Shown: piece after piece, positions 57,251 through 64,000 of the stretch
Layout: the number at the start of each line of letters is the position of its first letter
Numbering within the stretch: the first letter of the stretch is position 1
NCBI RefSeq assembly: GCF_047607445.1
Contig: NZ_JBLKRT010000024.1
Coordinates: 1-64,000 of the forward strand
Source: Crystallibacter sulfonylureivorans_A
GTDB taxonomy: Bacteria; Actinomycetota; Actinomycetes; Actinomycetales; Micrococcaceae
Reading direction: 5' to 3'
DNA: 64,000 nt
Translations under genes and position numbers: made by a program
The notes under the pieces: generated by a model
What the model was told of the DNA's origin: nothing
What the model saw: the letters and a program-made list of their open reading frames with translations, nothing else
The model's database searches: none

Positions 57251-58480
57251 ATGACCACCGATGCTCAGCTTGCCGACCGCGCCCGGACGCTCGATGCCGC
57301 CGACCCGCTGGCGGGATACCGCACCCGGTTTGTGGGCCACGACGACGAATCTGTCACCGCCTATCTGGACGGCAATTCGCTAGGCCGGCCGCTGGCCGCC
57401 AGTGTGGACCGGGTCCGCGAGGTGATGCTGCAACAGTGGGGCGGACGGCTGATCAGGGCCTGGGACGAGGGCTGGCTGGCGCTGCCCGAACGGGTCGGCG
57501 ATGAATTGGGCCGCGTGGTGCTCGGCGCAGCCCCCGGCCAATGCGTGGTGGCCGACTCCACCACTGTGCTGCTCTACAAGTTGGCGCGGGCCGCGATTGC
57601 AGTCCGCCCCGGCCGGACCCGCATCCTGGTGGACCGGGACAATTTTCCGTCCGACCGCTTCATCGTGGAGGGCATTGCTGCCGAATGCGGCCTGCAGTTG
57701 GACTGGCTCGAACCGCCGCATGGCGGGGGAGTCACCGCGGACGCCGTGCGCGCCGCCGTCGGGCCCGACACCGCGCTGGTGTTGCTCAGCCATGTGGCCT
57801 ACCGCTCCGGATACATTGCGGACATTCCCGCCATCACCACCGTGGCGCACGACGCCGGTGCCCTGGTTTTGTGGGATCTGTGCCATTCCGCCGGGGTGCT
57901 GCCCGTGGAACTGGATGCGTGGGGCGTTGACCTGGCCGCAGGCTGCAGCTACAAGTATCTAAACGGCGGCCCCGGCGCGCCCGCTTGGGCCTATGTGCGG
58001 ACAGAACACCAGCACTTCCGGCAGCCGATCCAGGGCTGGCTGGGCAGCAGCGAACCGTTCGAGATGGGCCAGGGCTACGAACCCGCCGGCGGTATCCGCC
58101 GGTTCACCTCCGGGACGCCGCCGATTATCGGGATGACGGCCATGCAGGACATGATCGCGCTGATCGATGAGGCCGGCCTGGCCGCCGTCCGGGACAAGTC
58201 CGTCGCCTTGACCGAATTCGCCATCGAAGCCGTGCAGGCCAGCCTGGCCGACTTCGGCGTCGTCGTCGCCTCGCCGCTGAATCCGGCCGAGCGCGGAGGA
58301 CACGTCACGATCGACCATCCGGCGTTCAAACACGTCACGGCCCGGCTCTGGGAACAAGGCGTGATCCCGGACTTCCGTGAACCGGACGGTATCCGACTGG
58401 GGCTCTCGCCGCTGTCCACCAGTTTTGCGGAAGTCTGGCGCGGCATCGCGGCGATTCGCGCCGAGCTGGAAAAGGCCTGA
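57251..58480 (+). CDS. kynU: Kynureninase
   Basis: A 409-aa PLP enzyme that cleaves kynurenine to anthranilate and alanine (tryptophan degradation). N-terminal YLDGNSLGRPL, cofactor residues in LWDLCHSAG (Asp209) and Schiff-base Lys235 in GCSYKYLNGGPGAP. The C-terminal part has GWLGSSEPFEMGQGYEPAGGIRRFTSGTPP. The ATG at 57251 is preferred over upstream in-frame codons because TATGCT lies 6 nt before it. Other kynurenine-pathway genes are not in the window. Confidence 0.93.
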   Translation: MTTDAQLADRARTLDAADPLAGYRTRFVGHDDESVTAYLDGNSLGRPLAASVDRVREVMLQQWGGRLIRAWDEGWLALPERVGDELGRVVLGAAPGQCVVADSTTVLLYKLARAAIAVRPGRTRILVDRDNFPSDRFIVEGIAAECGLQLDWLEPPHGGGVTADAVRAAVGPDTALVLLSHVAYRSGYIADIPAITTVAHDAGALVLWDLCHSAGVLPVELDAWGVDLAAGCSYKYLNGGPGAPAWAYVRTEHQHFRQPIQGWLGSSEPFEMGQGYEPAGGIRRFTSGTPPIIGMTAMQDMIALIDEAGLAAVRDKSVALTEFAIEAVQASLADFGVVVASPLNPAERGGHVTIDHPAFKHVTARLWEQGVIPDFREPDGIRLGLSPLSTSFAEVWRGIAAIRAELEKA

Positions 58481-58588
58481 TCCCCTCCGTGGATCCTGGT
58501 GGGAGGTCCCGGTGGGAGATCCCCCAAGGAAATTATCGGCTGAGCCGACGGACTTCTTCGTTCGCCTTTCGTAGAACTGAAATTCGAC

Positions 58589-58603
58589 TACAATACTATT
58601 GTA
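58589..58603. promoter_or_regulatory. Perfect palindrome overlapping the promoter of the DUF222-HNH gene
   Basis: TACAATA-C-TATTGTA is an exact 7-bp palindrome in an unusually AT-rich stretch. It overlaps the TTGTAT that is the candidate -35 box, so a repressor bound here would occlude the promoter. The cognate regulator is unknown. Confidence 0.6.
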
Positions 58604-58627
58604 TCCGAAAGCATCTTCTAGTAAAAT
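58599..58627 (+). promoter_or_regulatory. Sigma70-like promoter of the DUF222-HNH gene
   Basis: TTGTAT (58599-58604), 17-bp spacer, TAAAAT (58622-58627), then 6 nt to the ATG at 58634. The AGGGGA between them is too close to the start for a normal ribosome-binding site, so a leaderless message is likely. Confidence 0.65.
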
Positions 58628-58633
58628 AGGGGA

Positions 58634-60511
58634 ATGGCACCCGCACCGTTGCAGCCCGACGAGCCAGACTACTCCGGCCATGGCATCGGGCCGGCCGCGC
58701 GGCAGGAGCGGCAGGCATCTGGCGGTTCGCAGGCTGAGCCTGCAGGTGGCGCTGCCGCCGGGGCGCCGGGGGCGGCCCCGGCCCGCATTTATACCGCCAT
58801 GCAGGAGTTTGACGGGGACGGGATTCCGGTTGACCCGGATCCGGGCTGGCTGTCGGGTCGCTGGGATGATTCTCCGGAAGCGGCACAGTACTGGGCGGAT
58901 CTGGAAGCATCATTGGCTGCTTGCCTGGATGTGCCGTGTGTGGATCCACTGAACGGGTTGCTGCCGAGGGAGTTTTTCGACGACGCATCTTGCGACCGGC
59001 CCAACGATGCAGACCACCCCGCGCGGACAGCTTTCGCCGATGCGGAAGGCGCAACCGGCGCGACCGGGCCAGACGCCGCGCGCAAGCTTAACGGCCTTGA
59101 ACTGCTGGGTGTGGTGGGCCGGCAGGAGCCTGCCCTGATGGTTTACGAGGAGGCTGCCTTCGCGCTGGTCCAGACCGGGCGGGCGCTGGCGTGGCTGGAA
59201 GCGCACAAGTTCAGCCTGCTCAATGCCCTCTACCTGCAGGCGCTGGACAGCCAGGAAGACGCTTGGGCCACCCCCTACGAACCGGAAGGGCGTCGTCCGA
59301 ACGGCCACGATGCGGAATCTTCGGTGGTGGATGAGGCCGCGCACGCGCTGCGACTTCCGCGGAGGACAGCACAGGACAAGATCGCGTTGGCACTCAAGCT
59401 CCACGGACCTTTTCGCAACACGCTGGCGGCCCTGTCTGCCGGGGATACGAGTGCCGGGATTGCCGAGGCACTGGTGGATCAAGCCGGTTCATTGCCTGAG
59501 GATGCACGCACCGACTTCGAAGCCGTCATGCTGCCGGCCGCGACGGAGGACGCGATGACCCGGTCCAAGTTTGCGGCCCGCGCCCGGACGCGGCGCGAGC
59601 GGGAACACCCCGAATCGATCGCCGTCCGCCATGCCAAAGCGCGCCGGGACCGTCGGATCGAGCTGCTTCCGGACGAGGACGGCATGGCCTGGCTGAACGC
59701 ATATCTGCCGGCCGAGGAAGCGGTCGCGGCGTTCAACCGGATCCAGTCCACCGCCATTTCATTACAGGACGCCGAGGAGTCCCGGACACTGACCCAGTTG
59801 CGGGCGGATGTTTTCTCCGACTTGCTGCTGACCGGCATTTCACCAGGGCCGAGGATGGGCAAACCGGGCCCGAGGATCGCCGCACATGCCAGCCTCACCG
59901 TTCCGGCGCTGACGCTGCTGGGACTCGGTGACGAACCAGCCGAGCTCGACGGGTACGGTCCGATTGCCCCCGATGTGGCCCGCCGGCTGGCAGGCGATGG
60001 GACATCCTTCACACGAATCCTGACCGACCCGATCAACGGTGCCGTGCTCGCGCTCGAGCGCAAACAATACCGGCCCACCAGGGCGCAGCGCCGGTTCCTT
60101 CGCACCAGGGACCGGACCTGTCGGGCTCCGGGCTGCAACAGGGCCGCTGAACACTGCGAAATAGATCATGTCCACGCCTACTCGAAGGGCGGGAAGACTG
60201 ATGTCGACTGCATGTGTTGTTTCTGCAAGGTCCACCACGGTTTGAAGACTGCGGGGTACGCGAAGGCAGGCCAACCGGTCCCCGGCACCATCGACTGGAC
60301 TACCGCAGCCGGCCTTACCTACAGCACTTCGGCAGACCCGCTCGCGGTCACCCCGCCGGGGGAGCTCGCCGACATCCTCGAACGGCACGAAATCAGCGTC
60401 CTGAACGAACGGCTCAAAGACGCTTGGCGAAAGCACCAAGCTGCCCATCCACCCACACCACATGCCGTCCACAACGGAATCGCCACGGACCTCACACCGC
60501 CACCGTTCTGA
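58634..60511 (+). CDS. DUF222 / HNH endonuclease domain protein (13E12-repeat type)
   Basis: A 625-aa protein. The long N-terminal DUF222 region (about residues 130-450, including AAHALRLPRRTAQDKIALALKL) is followed by an HNH nuclease fold: CRAPGCNRAAEHCEIDHVHAYSKGGKTDVDCMCCFCKVHHGLKT (about residues 496-540), with catalytic DH and two Cys pairs for zinc. The tail ends in PPPF, like the fragment at the start of the window. The family is abundant and multicopy in Actinobacteria, often as dispersed copies; a role is not established. The N-terminal 120 residues are Ala/Gly-rich and low complexity. Confidence 0.88.
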   Translation: MAPAPLQPDEPDYSGHGIGPAARQERQASGGSQAEPAGGAAAGAPGAAPARIYTAMQEFDGDGIPVDPDPGWLSGRWDDSPEAAQYWADLEASLAACLDVPCVDPLNGLLPREFFDDASCDRPNDADHPARTAFADAEGATGATGPDAARKLNGLELLGVVGRQEPALMVYEEAAFALVQTGRALAWLEAHKFSLLNALYLQALDSQEDAWATPYEPEGRRPNGHDAESSVVDEAAHALRLPRRTAQDKIALALKLHGPFRNTLAALSAGDTSAGIAEALVDQAGSLPEDARTDFEAVMLPAATEDAMTRSKFAARARTRREREHPESIAVRHAKARRDRRIELLPDEDGMAWLNAYLPAEEAVAAFNRIQSTAISLQDAEESRTLTQLRADVFSDLLLTGISPGPRMGKPGPRIAAHASLTVPALTLLGLGDEPAELDGYGPIAPDVARRLAGDGTSFTRILTDPINGAVLALERKQYRPTRAQRRFLRTRDRTCRAPGCNRAAEHCEIDHVHAYSKGGKTDVDCMCCFCKVHHGLKTAGYAKAGQPVPGTIDWTTAAGLTYSTSADPLAVTPPGELADILERHEISVLNERLKDAWRKHQAAHPPTPHAVHNGIATDLTPPPF

Positions 60512-60626
60512 CCCAACCGTTCTGACGCAGCGCAGGCGCTGGTTCGTAACGACAGTCCGGCCAGACTATGGCTTCACAGCACCGCGCGCGCCGGCGCTCG
60601 GTGACTTCCGCGGAGGCGGGTCGCAC

Positions 60627-61133
60627 TCAGGGTTGGCGACGGACCATCCGGATCTCGTGCAGGCCGTCCCATGGGCCGGTCAGTGCCTCGCGGCGTCCGT
60701 CGGCAGCGAAGCCGTGCTTGCGGAAGAACGCCTGGGCGCGGGGATTGTCCTCGAGGACCCAGAGCAGCGCCGGATTGCCACCGATCGCCGCCTCCAGCAG
60801 CTGCTGCCCCAGCGCGGTGCCGTAGGCCCGCTCCAGCACGTAGAGCATCTGCAGTTCGTACGGGACGCCGGTGTCGCCGTCGTCGTCCTGAGTGGGGCCG
60901 GCGCCGGCACACCCGATAATCCGGCCGGACGGATCCTCGGCTATCCACAACTCCGCGCCCGCGGCCAAGCCGCGAGACCACCAGTCGATCTGTTGCTCCC
61001 GCTGCGCGGCTTCGGCGGCAAAGAAGGATGCGGGACGTTGTGTGGCATAGGTTTCCCGCCAGGCAGCCAACTTCATGTCCAGGGTTGCGGGAACATCATG
61101 GCTGGTGGCGCGGCGGACGCAGTAAGTTGGCAC
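60627..61133 (-). CDS. GNAT-family N-acetyltransferase
   Basis: A 168-aa acetyltransferase with the acetyl-CoA-binding loop region ELQMLYVLERAYGTALGQQLLEAAI (about residues 92-116) and a C-terminal NPRAQAFFRKHGFAADGRRE segment typical of the family. GTG start at 61133, with TAGGAT 6 nt upstream and no Shine-Dalgarno sequence. The acceptor is unknown. It converges on the DUF222-HNH gene and lies 31 bp from the end of mshA on the same strand. Confidence 0.88.
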   Translation of the reverse strand: MPTYCVRRATSHDVPATLDMKLAAWRETYATQRPASFFAAEAAQREQQIDWWSRGLAAGAELWIAEDPSGRIIGCAGAGPTQDDDGDTGVPYELQMLYVLERAYGTALGQQLLEAAIGGNPALLWVLEDNPRAQAFFRKHGFAADGRREALTGPWDGLHEIRMVRRQP

Positions 61134-61139
61134 CTATGA

Positions 61140-61145
61140 ATCCTA
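61140..61145 (-). promoter_or_regulatory. Candidate -10 element for a leaderless GNAT gene
   Basis: On the minus strand TAGGAT is followed by TCATAG and then GTG at 61133, a 6-nt spacing. Confidence 0.5.
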
Positions 61146-61163
61146 GCGGTGCGTGAGCATCCG

Positions 61164-62396
61164 TCAGCGGCGGAAGTGGTCCACCGCCAGCTGGTAGCTG
61201 TGCGCCGTCAGCGCCGCGGTCTGCTCCCAGCCGAACGACGAGGCGTGCACGGCGGCGTTGACGCCCAGTCGCTGGCGGAACTCGGGGTAGTCGTGCAGTT
61301 CGCGCAGCGCACCGGCCCACCGGGCAGGATCGTGTCCATCCACCAACAGCCCGGTGAGCCCGTGGCTGACCGCCACCGGCAACCCGCCCACGTTGGTGGC
61401 GACCACCGGTGTGCCGCAGGCCTGCGCTTCCAGGGCCACCAGCCCGAACGATTCGCTGAAGGACGGGACCGCCACCACATCGGCGCTGCGGAAGGTGGCT
61501 GCCAGTTCGGCCGGCTCCACCGGCGGAGAGAGCGCCACGACGTCTTCCAGCCCCAGTTCCCTGGCCAGCGCGGGCAGGTCCAGTTCGGCGGCTCCGCTGG
61601 CCTCGCCTATGATGGAAATCCGCAGCCGAATGTCCGGCGATTCGCGGCGCAGTTCCGCCGCCGCGGCCAGCAGCACCTGAGGGCCCTTGAGGGCCTGGAT
61701 CCGGCCGGCGAACACCAGATGGAAGGTATCCGGGTCCAGCCCGGCTGCCGCCCGGTCCCGCTGCCGGTCCTCGGGCCGGAAGGTCCGCAGATCCACGCCG
61801 GGCGGGATCACGTCCACCGTCCCCTCTTCCGCCCCGTAGAGATCCACCAGCTCGGAAGCTTCATTCAGCGTATTGGCAATCAGCCGGCCGGCGCCGGAGG
61901 CAATGGCCTGTTCGCCGCGGACCCGGGTTTCCGGCTCGGCTGCCTCGCCGGGCTGCAGGTGCAGGTTCTTGACCAGCCCCATGGTGTGCATCGAATGCAC
62001 CAGCGGAATCCGCCAGTCCCGCTGCAGGCGCAGTCCCACCGCACCTGAGAGCCAGTAGTGCGAGTGCAGCACGTCATACCTGGCCCCGTCCCGCTGCGTG
62101 AAATGCCGCAGTGATGCTTCCAGCGCAGCCAGCCGCAGCGGCACTTCCTCCTTGGCCACGGTGTCCGCCGGCGCCCCGTCCAAATGGATCACCCGCACCC
62201 CTTCACGCGGATGCTCCACCGGTTCCTGACCGTCATGTTGGGAGCGGGTGAAAACGTCGACGGCGGTGCCCAGCGCTGCCTGTTCCCTCGCCAACGCGCG
62301 GATATAGACGTTCATGCCGCCGGCATCGCCGCCGCCGGGCCGGGCCAGCGGCGAGGTATGCAGCGAGAGCACGGCGATGCGCTCCGCGCCGACCAT
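61164..62396 (-). CDS. mshA: D-inositol-3-phosphate glycosyltransferase (mycothiol synthesis)
   Basis: A 410-aa GT4 enzyme that joins GlcNAc from UDP-GlcNAc to 1L-myo-inositol-1-phosphate, the first committed step of mycothiol. N-terminal LHTSPLARPGGGDAGGMNVYI (the substrate-binding glycine-rich loop), then HSHYWLSGAVG and VHSMHTMGLVKN, FAGRIQALKGPQVLL, and C-terminal PSFSESFGLVALEAQACGTPVVATNVGG with the E-x7-E motif. The ATG at 62396 has GGAGG 6 nt upstream, better than longer in-frame starts. It supports an actinobacterial origin. Confidence 0.93.
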   Translation of the reverse strand: MVGAERIAVLSLHTSPLARPGGGDAGGMNVYIRALAREQAALGTAVDVFTRSQHDGQEPVEHPREGVRVIHLDGAPADTVAKEEVPLRLAALEASLRHFTQRDGARYDVLHSHYWLSGAVGLRLQRDWRIPLVHSMHTMGLVKNLHLQPGEAAEPETRVRGEQAIASGAGRLIANTLNEASELVDLYGAEEGTVDVIPPGVDLRTFRPEDRQRDRAAAGLDPDTFHLVFAGRIQALKGPQVLLAAAAELRRESPDIRLRISIIGEASGAAELDLPALARELGLEDVVALSPPVEPAELAATFRSADVVAVPSFSESFGLVALEAQACGTPVVATNVGGLPVAVSHGLTGLLVDGHDPARWAGALRELHDYPEFRQRLGVNAAVHASSFGWEQTAALTAHSYQLAVDHFRR

Positions 62397-62519
62397 GCTC
62401 CACCTCCGTGCCCGTGTGCCCGGCCGGTACCTCACCAGCCGGGGGAAACCGGCGTGCTGCCGATTTTGTCTAGCAGCCACTTTAGCCGCCCGGACAGGCG
62501 GCAGCCGCTCGATGACGGG

Positions 62520-63848
62520 TCAGTGCATCGTGAAGCGGTTGGCCACCGCGTCCTGGGCCCCGGGTATGTGGGTCAGCGCGCCGAACAGGTGGTTGCGGGC
62601 GGCGAGCATCGTCGAGGGCAGCGGCCGGCCCAACGCCATGTTCAGATGCGCCTGCCAGGTGGCGGTGGCGGCCGCCCGCCGCCGGTCCGCCTCGAACTGC
62701 CGCAGTGCCCGCGCCGTCGGCTCGCCGCGCAGCGCCGCGGCCACGATCGGAGCCAGGGCAGCCGCGTCCAGCCAGCCCAGGTTCATGCCCTGCCCGCCGA
62801 TCGGGCTGATTTGATGGGCTGCATCGCCGATCAGCGCCAGCCGCCCCGAAACCAGCCGACGCGGCATCCTGGAACTGACCGAGAAGGCGCTCAGCATGGA
62901 GCAACTGTCCGGCTCCGGGCCACCCCCGGTGCGTCGCGCGATCAGCGAGGCCAGGCCGGCCGCGGTGGGGTGGCTGACCACGCCGGGCATCCTCGCCACC
63001 CAGCGTCGGGTGCCGCCGGGCAGCGGGAACGATTCGACGATGCCACCGGCCTCCAGATAAAGCACTGCAGTGCTGCCGTCGGCGGTGCTGTCGGCGAAAT
63101 CTCCCATCAGGTAGGCATCCGGATACAACCGCGTTCGCACCGTGACGCCACGTTGCCGGCGCAGGGCCGAGTACGCGCCGTCGGCAGCAACGACCAGACG
63201 GGCGCGAATCGGTACCGCTTCCGGACCCGCGGCAGGCCCAGCATCTGGGACCGTTGCCGCTCCTGCCGCCTCGCCCGCGCTGGTTTCCGATCCCGGCCGC
63301 TCGCCCATGCAAGTTTCCGAATCCGGCGCTGTGCCGGCGCGTGTTCCCGATGCTGGCCTCGCGCCCAGGCGGCAGGACAGCGTGACGGTTGCCCCGTCGT
63401 CGTCCGCGCTGTACACCTGTACACCGCGCCGCAGGGCACCTGGGCGCAGCCCTTCCAACTGCTCCTCCAGCAGTTGTTCGGTGATCACCTGCGGTACGGC
63501 CAGCACATAGGGATGCGGCCCGGGCACGGACGCAAAGGACAGCGAGGCGACCTCGCGGCCGCGGCTGCGGGCCGTGCCCCGGCGGATGCGGACCCCGGCT
63601 GCCAACAGCGCAGCCCCCACGCCGGCGTCATCGAGCACGGCCAGGGCCGGCGGATGGATCCCGATCGCCCGGGAGTGGCTGCTCCGCGCCGTCCGCTGCT
63701 CCAGCACGGTGACGTCCAATCCGTGCCCGGCCAGCAGGATGGCCATGAACAGCCCCACCGGCCCGCCGCCTACGACTGCGACGTCGTGAAGGGTGTCCGG
63801 AGCCTGTCGCGCACCGTTCCGATACCGCGGGGACAGCAGCTCAGTCAT
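62520..63848 (-). CDS. FAD-dependent aromatic monooxygenase (PHBH-like)
   Basis: A 442-aa group A flavoprotein monooxygenase. Rossmann motif GGGPVGLFMAILLAGHGLDVTVLE at residues 27-50, DG-like motif in VVAADGAYSALRRQ, and GDAAHQISPIGGQGMNLGWLDA near residue 320. Between the two (about residues 158-205) is a Pro/Thr/Gly/Ala-rich insert in 10-residue repeats that is not part of the fold. The ATG at 63848 overlaps the stop of the upstream methyltransferase gene by 8 nt, so the two are coupled. In related actinobacteria such pairs follow a type III polyketide synthase and tailor its product. Confidence 0.88.
   Translation of the reverse strand: MTELLSPRYRNGARQAPDTLHDVAVVGGGPVGLFMAILLAGHGLDVTVLEQRTARSSHSRAIGIHPPALAVLDDAGVGAALLAAGVRIRRGTARSRGREVASLSFASVPGPHPYVLAVPQVITEQLLEEQLEGLRPGALRRGVQVYSADDDGATVTLSCRLGARPASGTRAGTAPDSETCMGERPGSETSAGEAAGAATVPDAGPAAGPEAVPIRARLVVAADGAYSALRRQRGVTVRTRLYPDAYLMGDFADSTADGSTAVLYLEAGGIVESFPLPGGTRRWVARMPGVVSHPTAAGLASLIARRTGGGPEPDSCSMLSAFSVSSRMPRRLVSGRLALIGDAAHQISPIGGQGMNLGWLDAAALAPIVAAALRGEPTARALRQFEADRRRAAATATWQAHLNMALGRPLPSTMLAARNHLFGALTHIPGAQDAVANRFTMH
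63227..63370 (-). repeat. 30-bp degenerate repeat inside the FAD monooxygenase gene
   Basis: About four units of 30 bp (approximate span; the clearest lie at roughly 63278-63367) encode 10-residue blocks such as TAPDSETCMG, ERPGSETSAG and EAAGAATVPD. Codons and residues diverge, but the 'SET..G' phase is plain in two units. Confidence 0.65.
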
Positions 63849-64000
63849 GGGTCTCACGGACCAGCAGTTGCCGGAAGGGTGAATCACGCACCACCTGCCA
63901 GTCCGGCGGCACGGCGGCGCGCAGTTCCGCGGGCGTGTAGCTGCGGCGAATGGAGGTCAGGCCGTCGCGGCGGATCAAGGAGCGGTGGAAAAACGGCAGC
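63841..64000 (-). CDS. SAM-dependent methyltransferase, C-terminal fragment (window edge)
   Basis: The frame enters from the right end and stops at TGA 63841-63843. The 52 visible residues read LPFFHRSLIRRDGLTSIRRS, then YTPAELRAAVPPDWQVVRDS and PFRQLLVRETHD. The PLFHRSLIRRD/ARRSYTPAEL pattern is typical of the C-terminus of class I methyltransferases found beside type III polyketide synthases in actinobacteria. The catalytic part lies outside the window. It overlaps the monooxygenase start by 8 nt. Confidence 0.72.
   Translation of the reverse strand, partial: LPFFHRSLIRRDGLTSIRRSYTPAELRAAVPPDWQVVRDSPFRQLLVRETHD

Noticed and set aside
58560..58633. SOS (LexA) or PafBC box before the DUF222-HNH gene
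   Set aside because: No TCGAAC-N4-GTTCGA dyad is present, and the TTGTCR-type element is not found at the required distance from the -10 box.

Overview
The window is high-GC chromosomal DNA of an actinobacterium, most likely Micrococcaceae (Arthrobacter in the broad sense). The evidence is heavy third-position GC, many GTG starts, a mycothiol gene (mshA), the actinobacterial glgC/glgM divergent pair, an IdeR/DmdR-type iron box, DUF222-HNH (13E12-type) genes, and the gene order ctaA - ABC - ABC - sufR - sufBDC ... ABC-F ... fabG, which parallels the Mycobacterium tuberculosis Rv1456c-Rv1483 block. No rRNA, tRNA, CRISPR array, insertion sequence or prophage was recognised. The genus is an inference from gene content.

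Layout. 0-1.8 kb: 3' end of a DUF222/13E12 gene, a secreted zinc-protease-like lipoprotein, and a gene-poor stretch. 1.8-9.7 kb: haem A synthase with a two-gene ABC exporter, divergent from the Suf Fe-S operon (sufR-sufB-sufD-Rieske-sufC-sufT), closed by a UUCG-loop terminator; sufS and sufU are absent here. 9.8-17.5 kb: membrane protein, metallopeptidase, ABC-F ATPase, SURF1 cluster, two short-chain dehydrogenases and a tiny Cys-rich protein. 17.5-23.4 kb: transketolase, serB, an orphan ABC ATPase, a TauE-type exporter, an RNA 2'-O-methyltransferase and zinc-free ribosomal protein L31. 23.5-29.0 kb: small proteins, then an IdeR-boxed ferric-iron ABC operon (binding protein, permease, ATPase) overlapping a TetR gene. 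29.2-29.9 kb: a guanidine-III riboswitch in front of a paired SMR guanidinium exporter. 30-38 kb: lipoate ligase-like protein, aminopeptidase N, YeiH protein, glgC/glgA(glgM) and a Cys-phosphatase. 38-42.7 kb: an APC/KUP-like permease facing a KdpDE-like two-component pair. 42.7-48.5 kb: a three-gene MksFEB/JetABC condensin locus with no nuclease subunit. 48.6-55.2 kb: a fatty-acid beta-oxidation regulon (acyl-CoA oxidase, TetR, thiolase, FabG4-like reductase, MaoC hydratase) with a clear TetR operator. 55.2-64 kb: ECF sigma factor with YCII/DGPF protein, kynureninase, DUF222-HNH protein, GNAT, mshA, FAD monooxygenase and the 3' end of a methyltransferase.

Two features recur. First, eleven genes have a TANNNT hexamer 6-7 nt before the start codon and usually no Shine-Dalgarno sequence, the layout expected of leaderless actinobacterial transcripts. 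Second, short degenerate tandem repeats (19, 20, 22, 26 and about 40 bp) fill several intergenic gaps, and similar repeats (18, 30 and 36 bp) lie inside three coding sequences.

The most interesting items are the riboswitch-controlled SMR pair, the condensin locus without JetD/MksG, the Suf operon that carries a Rieske protein but no sulfur donor, and the 16-bp perfect hairpin and tandem array between the two dehydrogenase genes.
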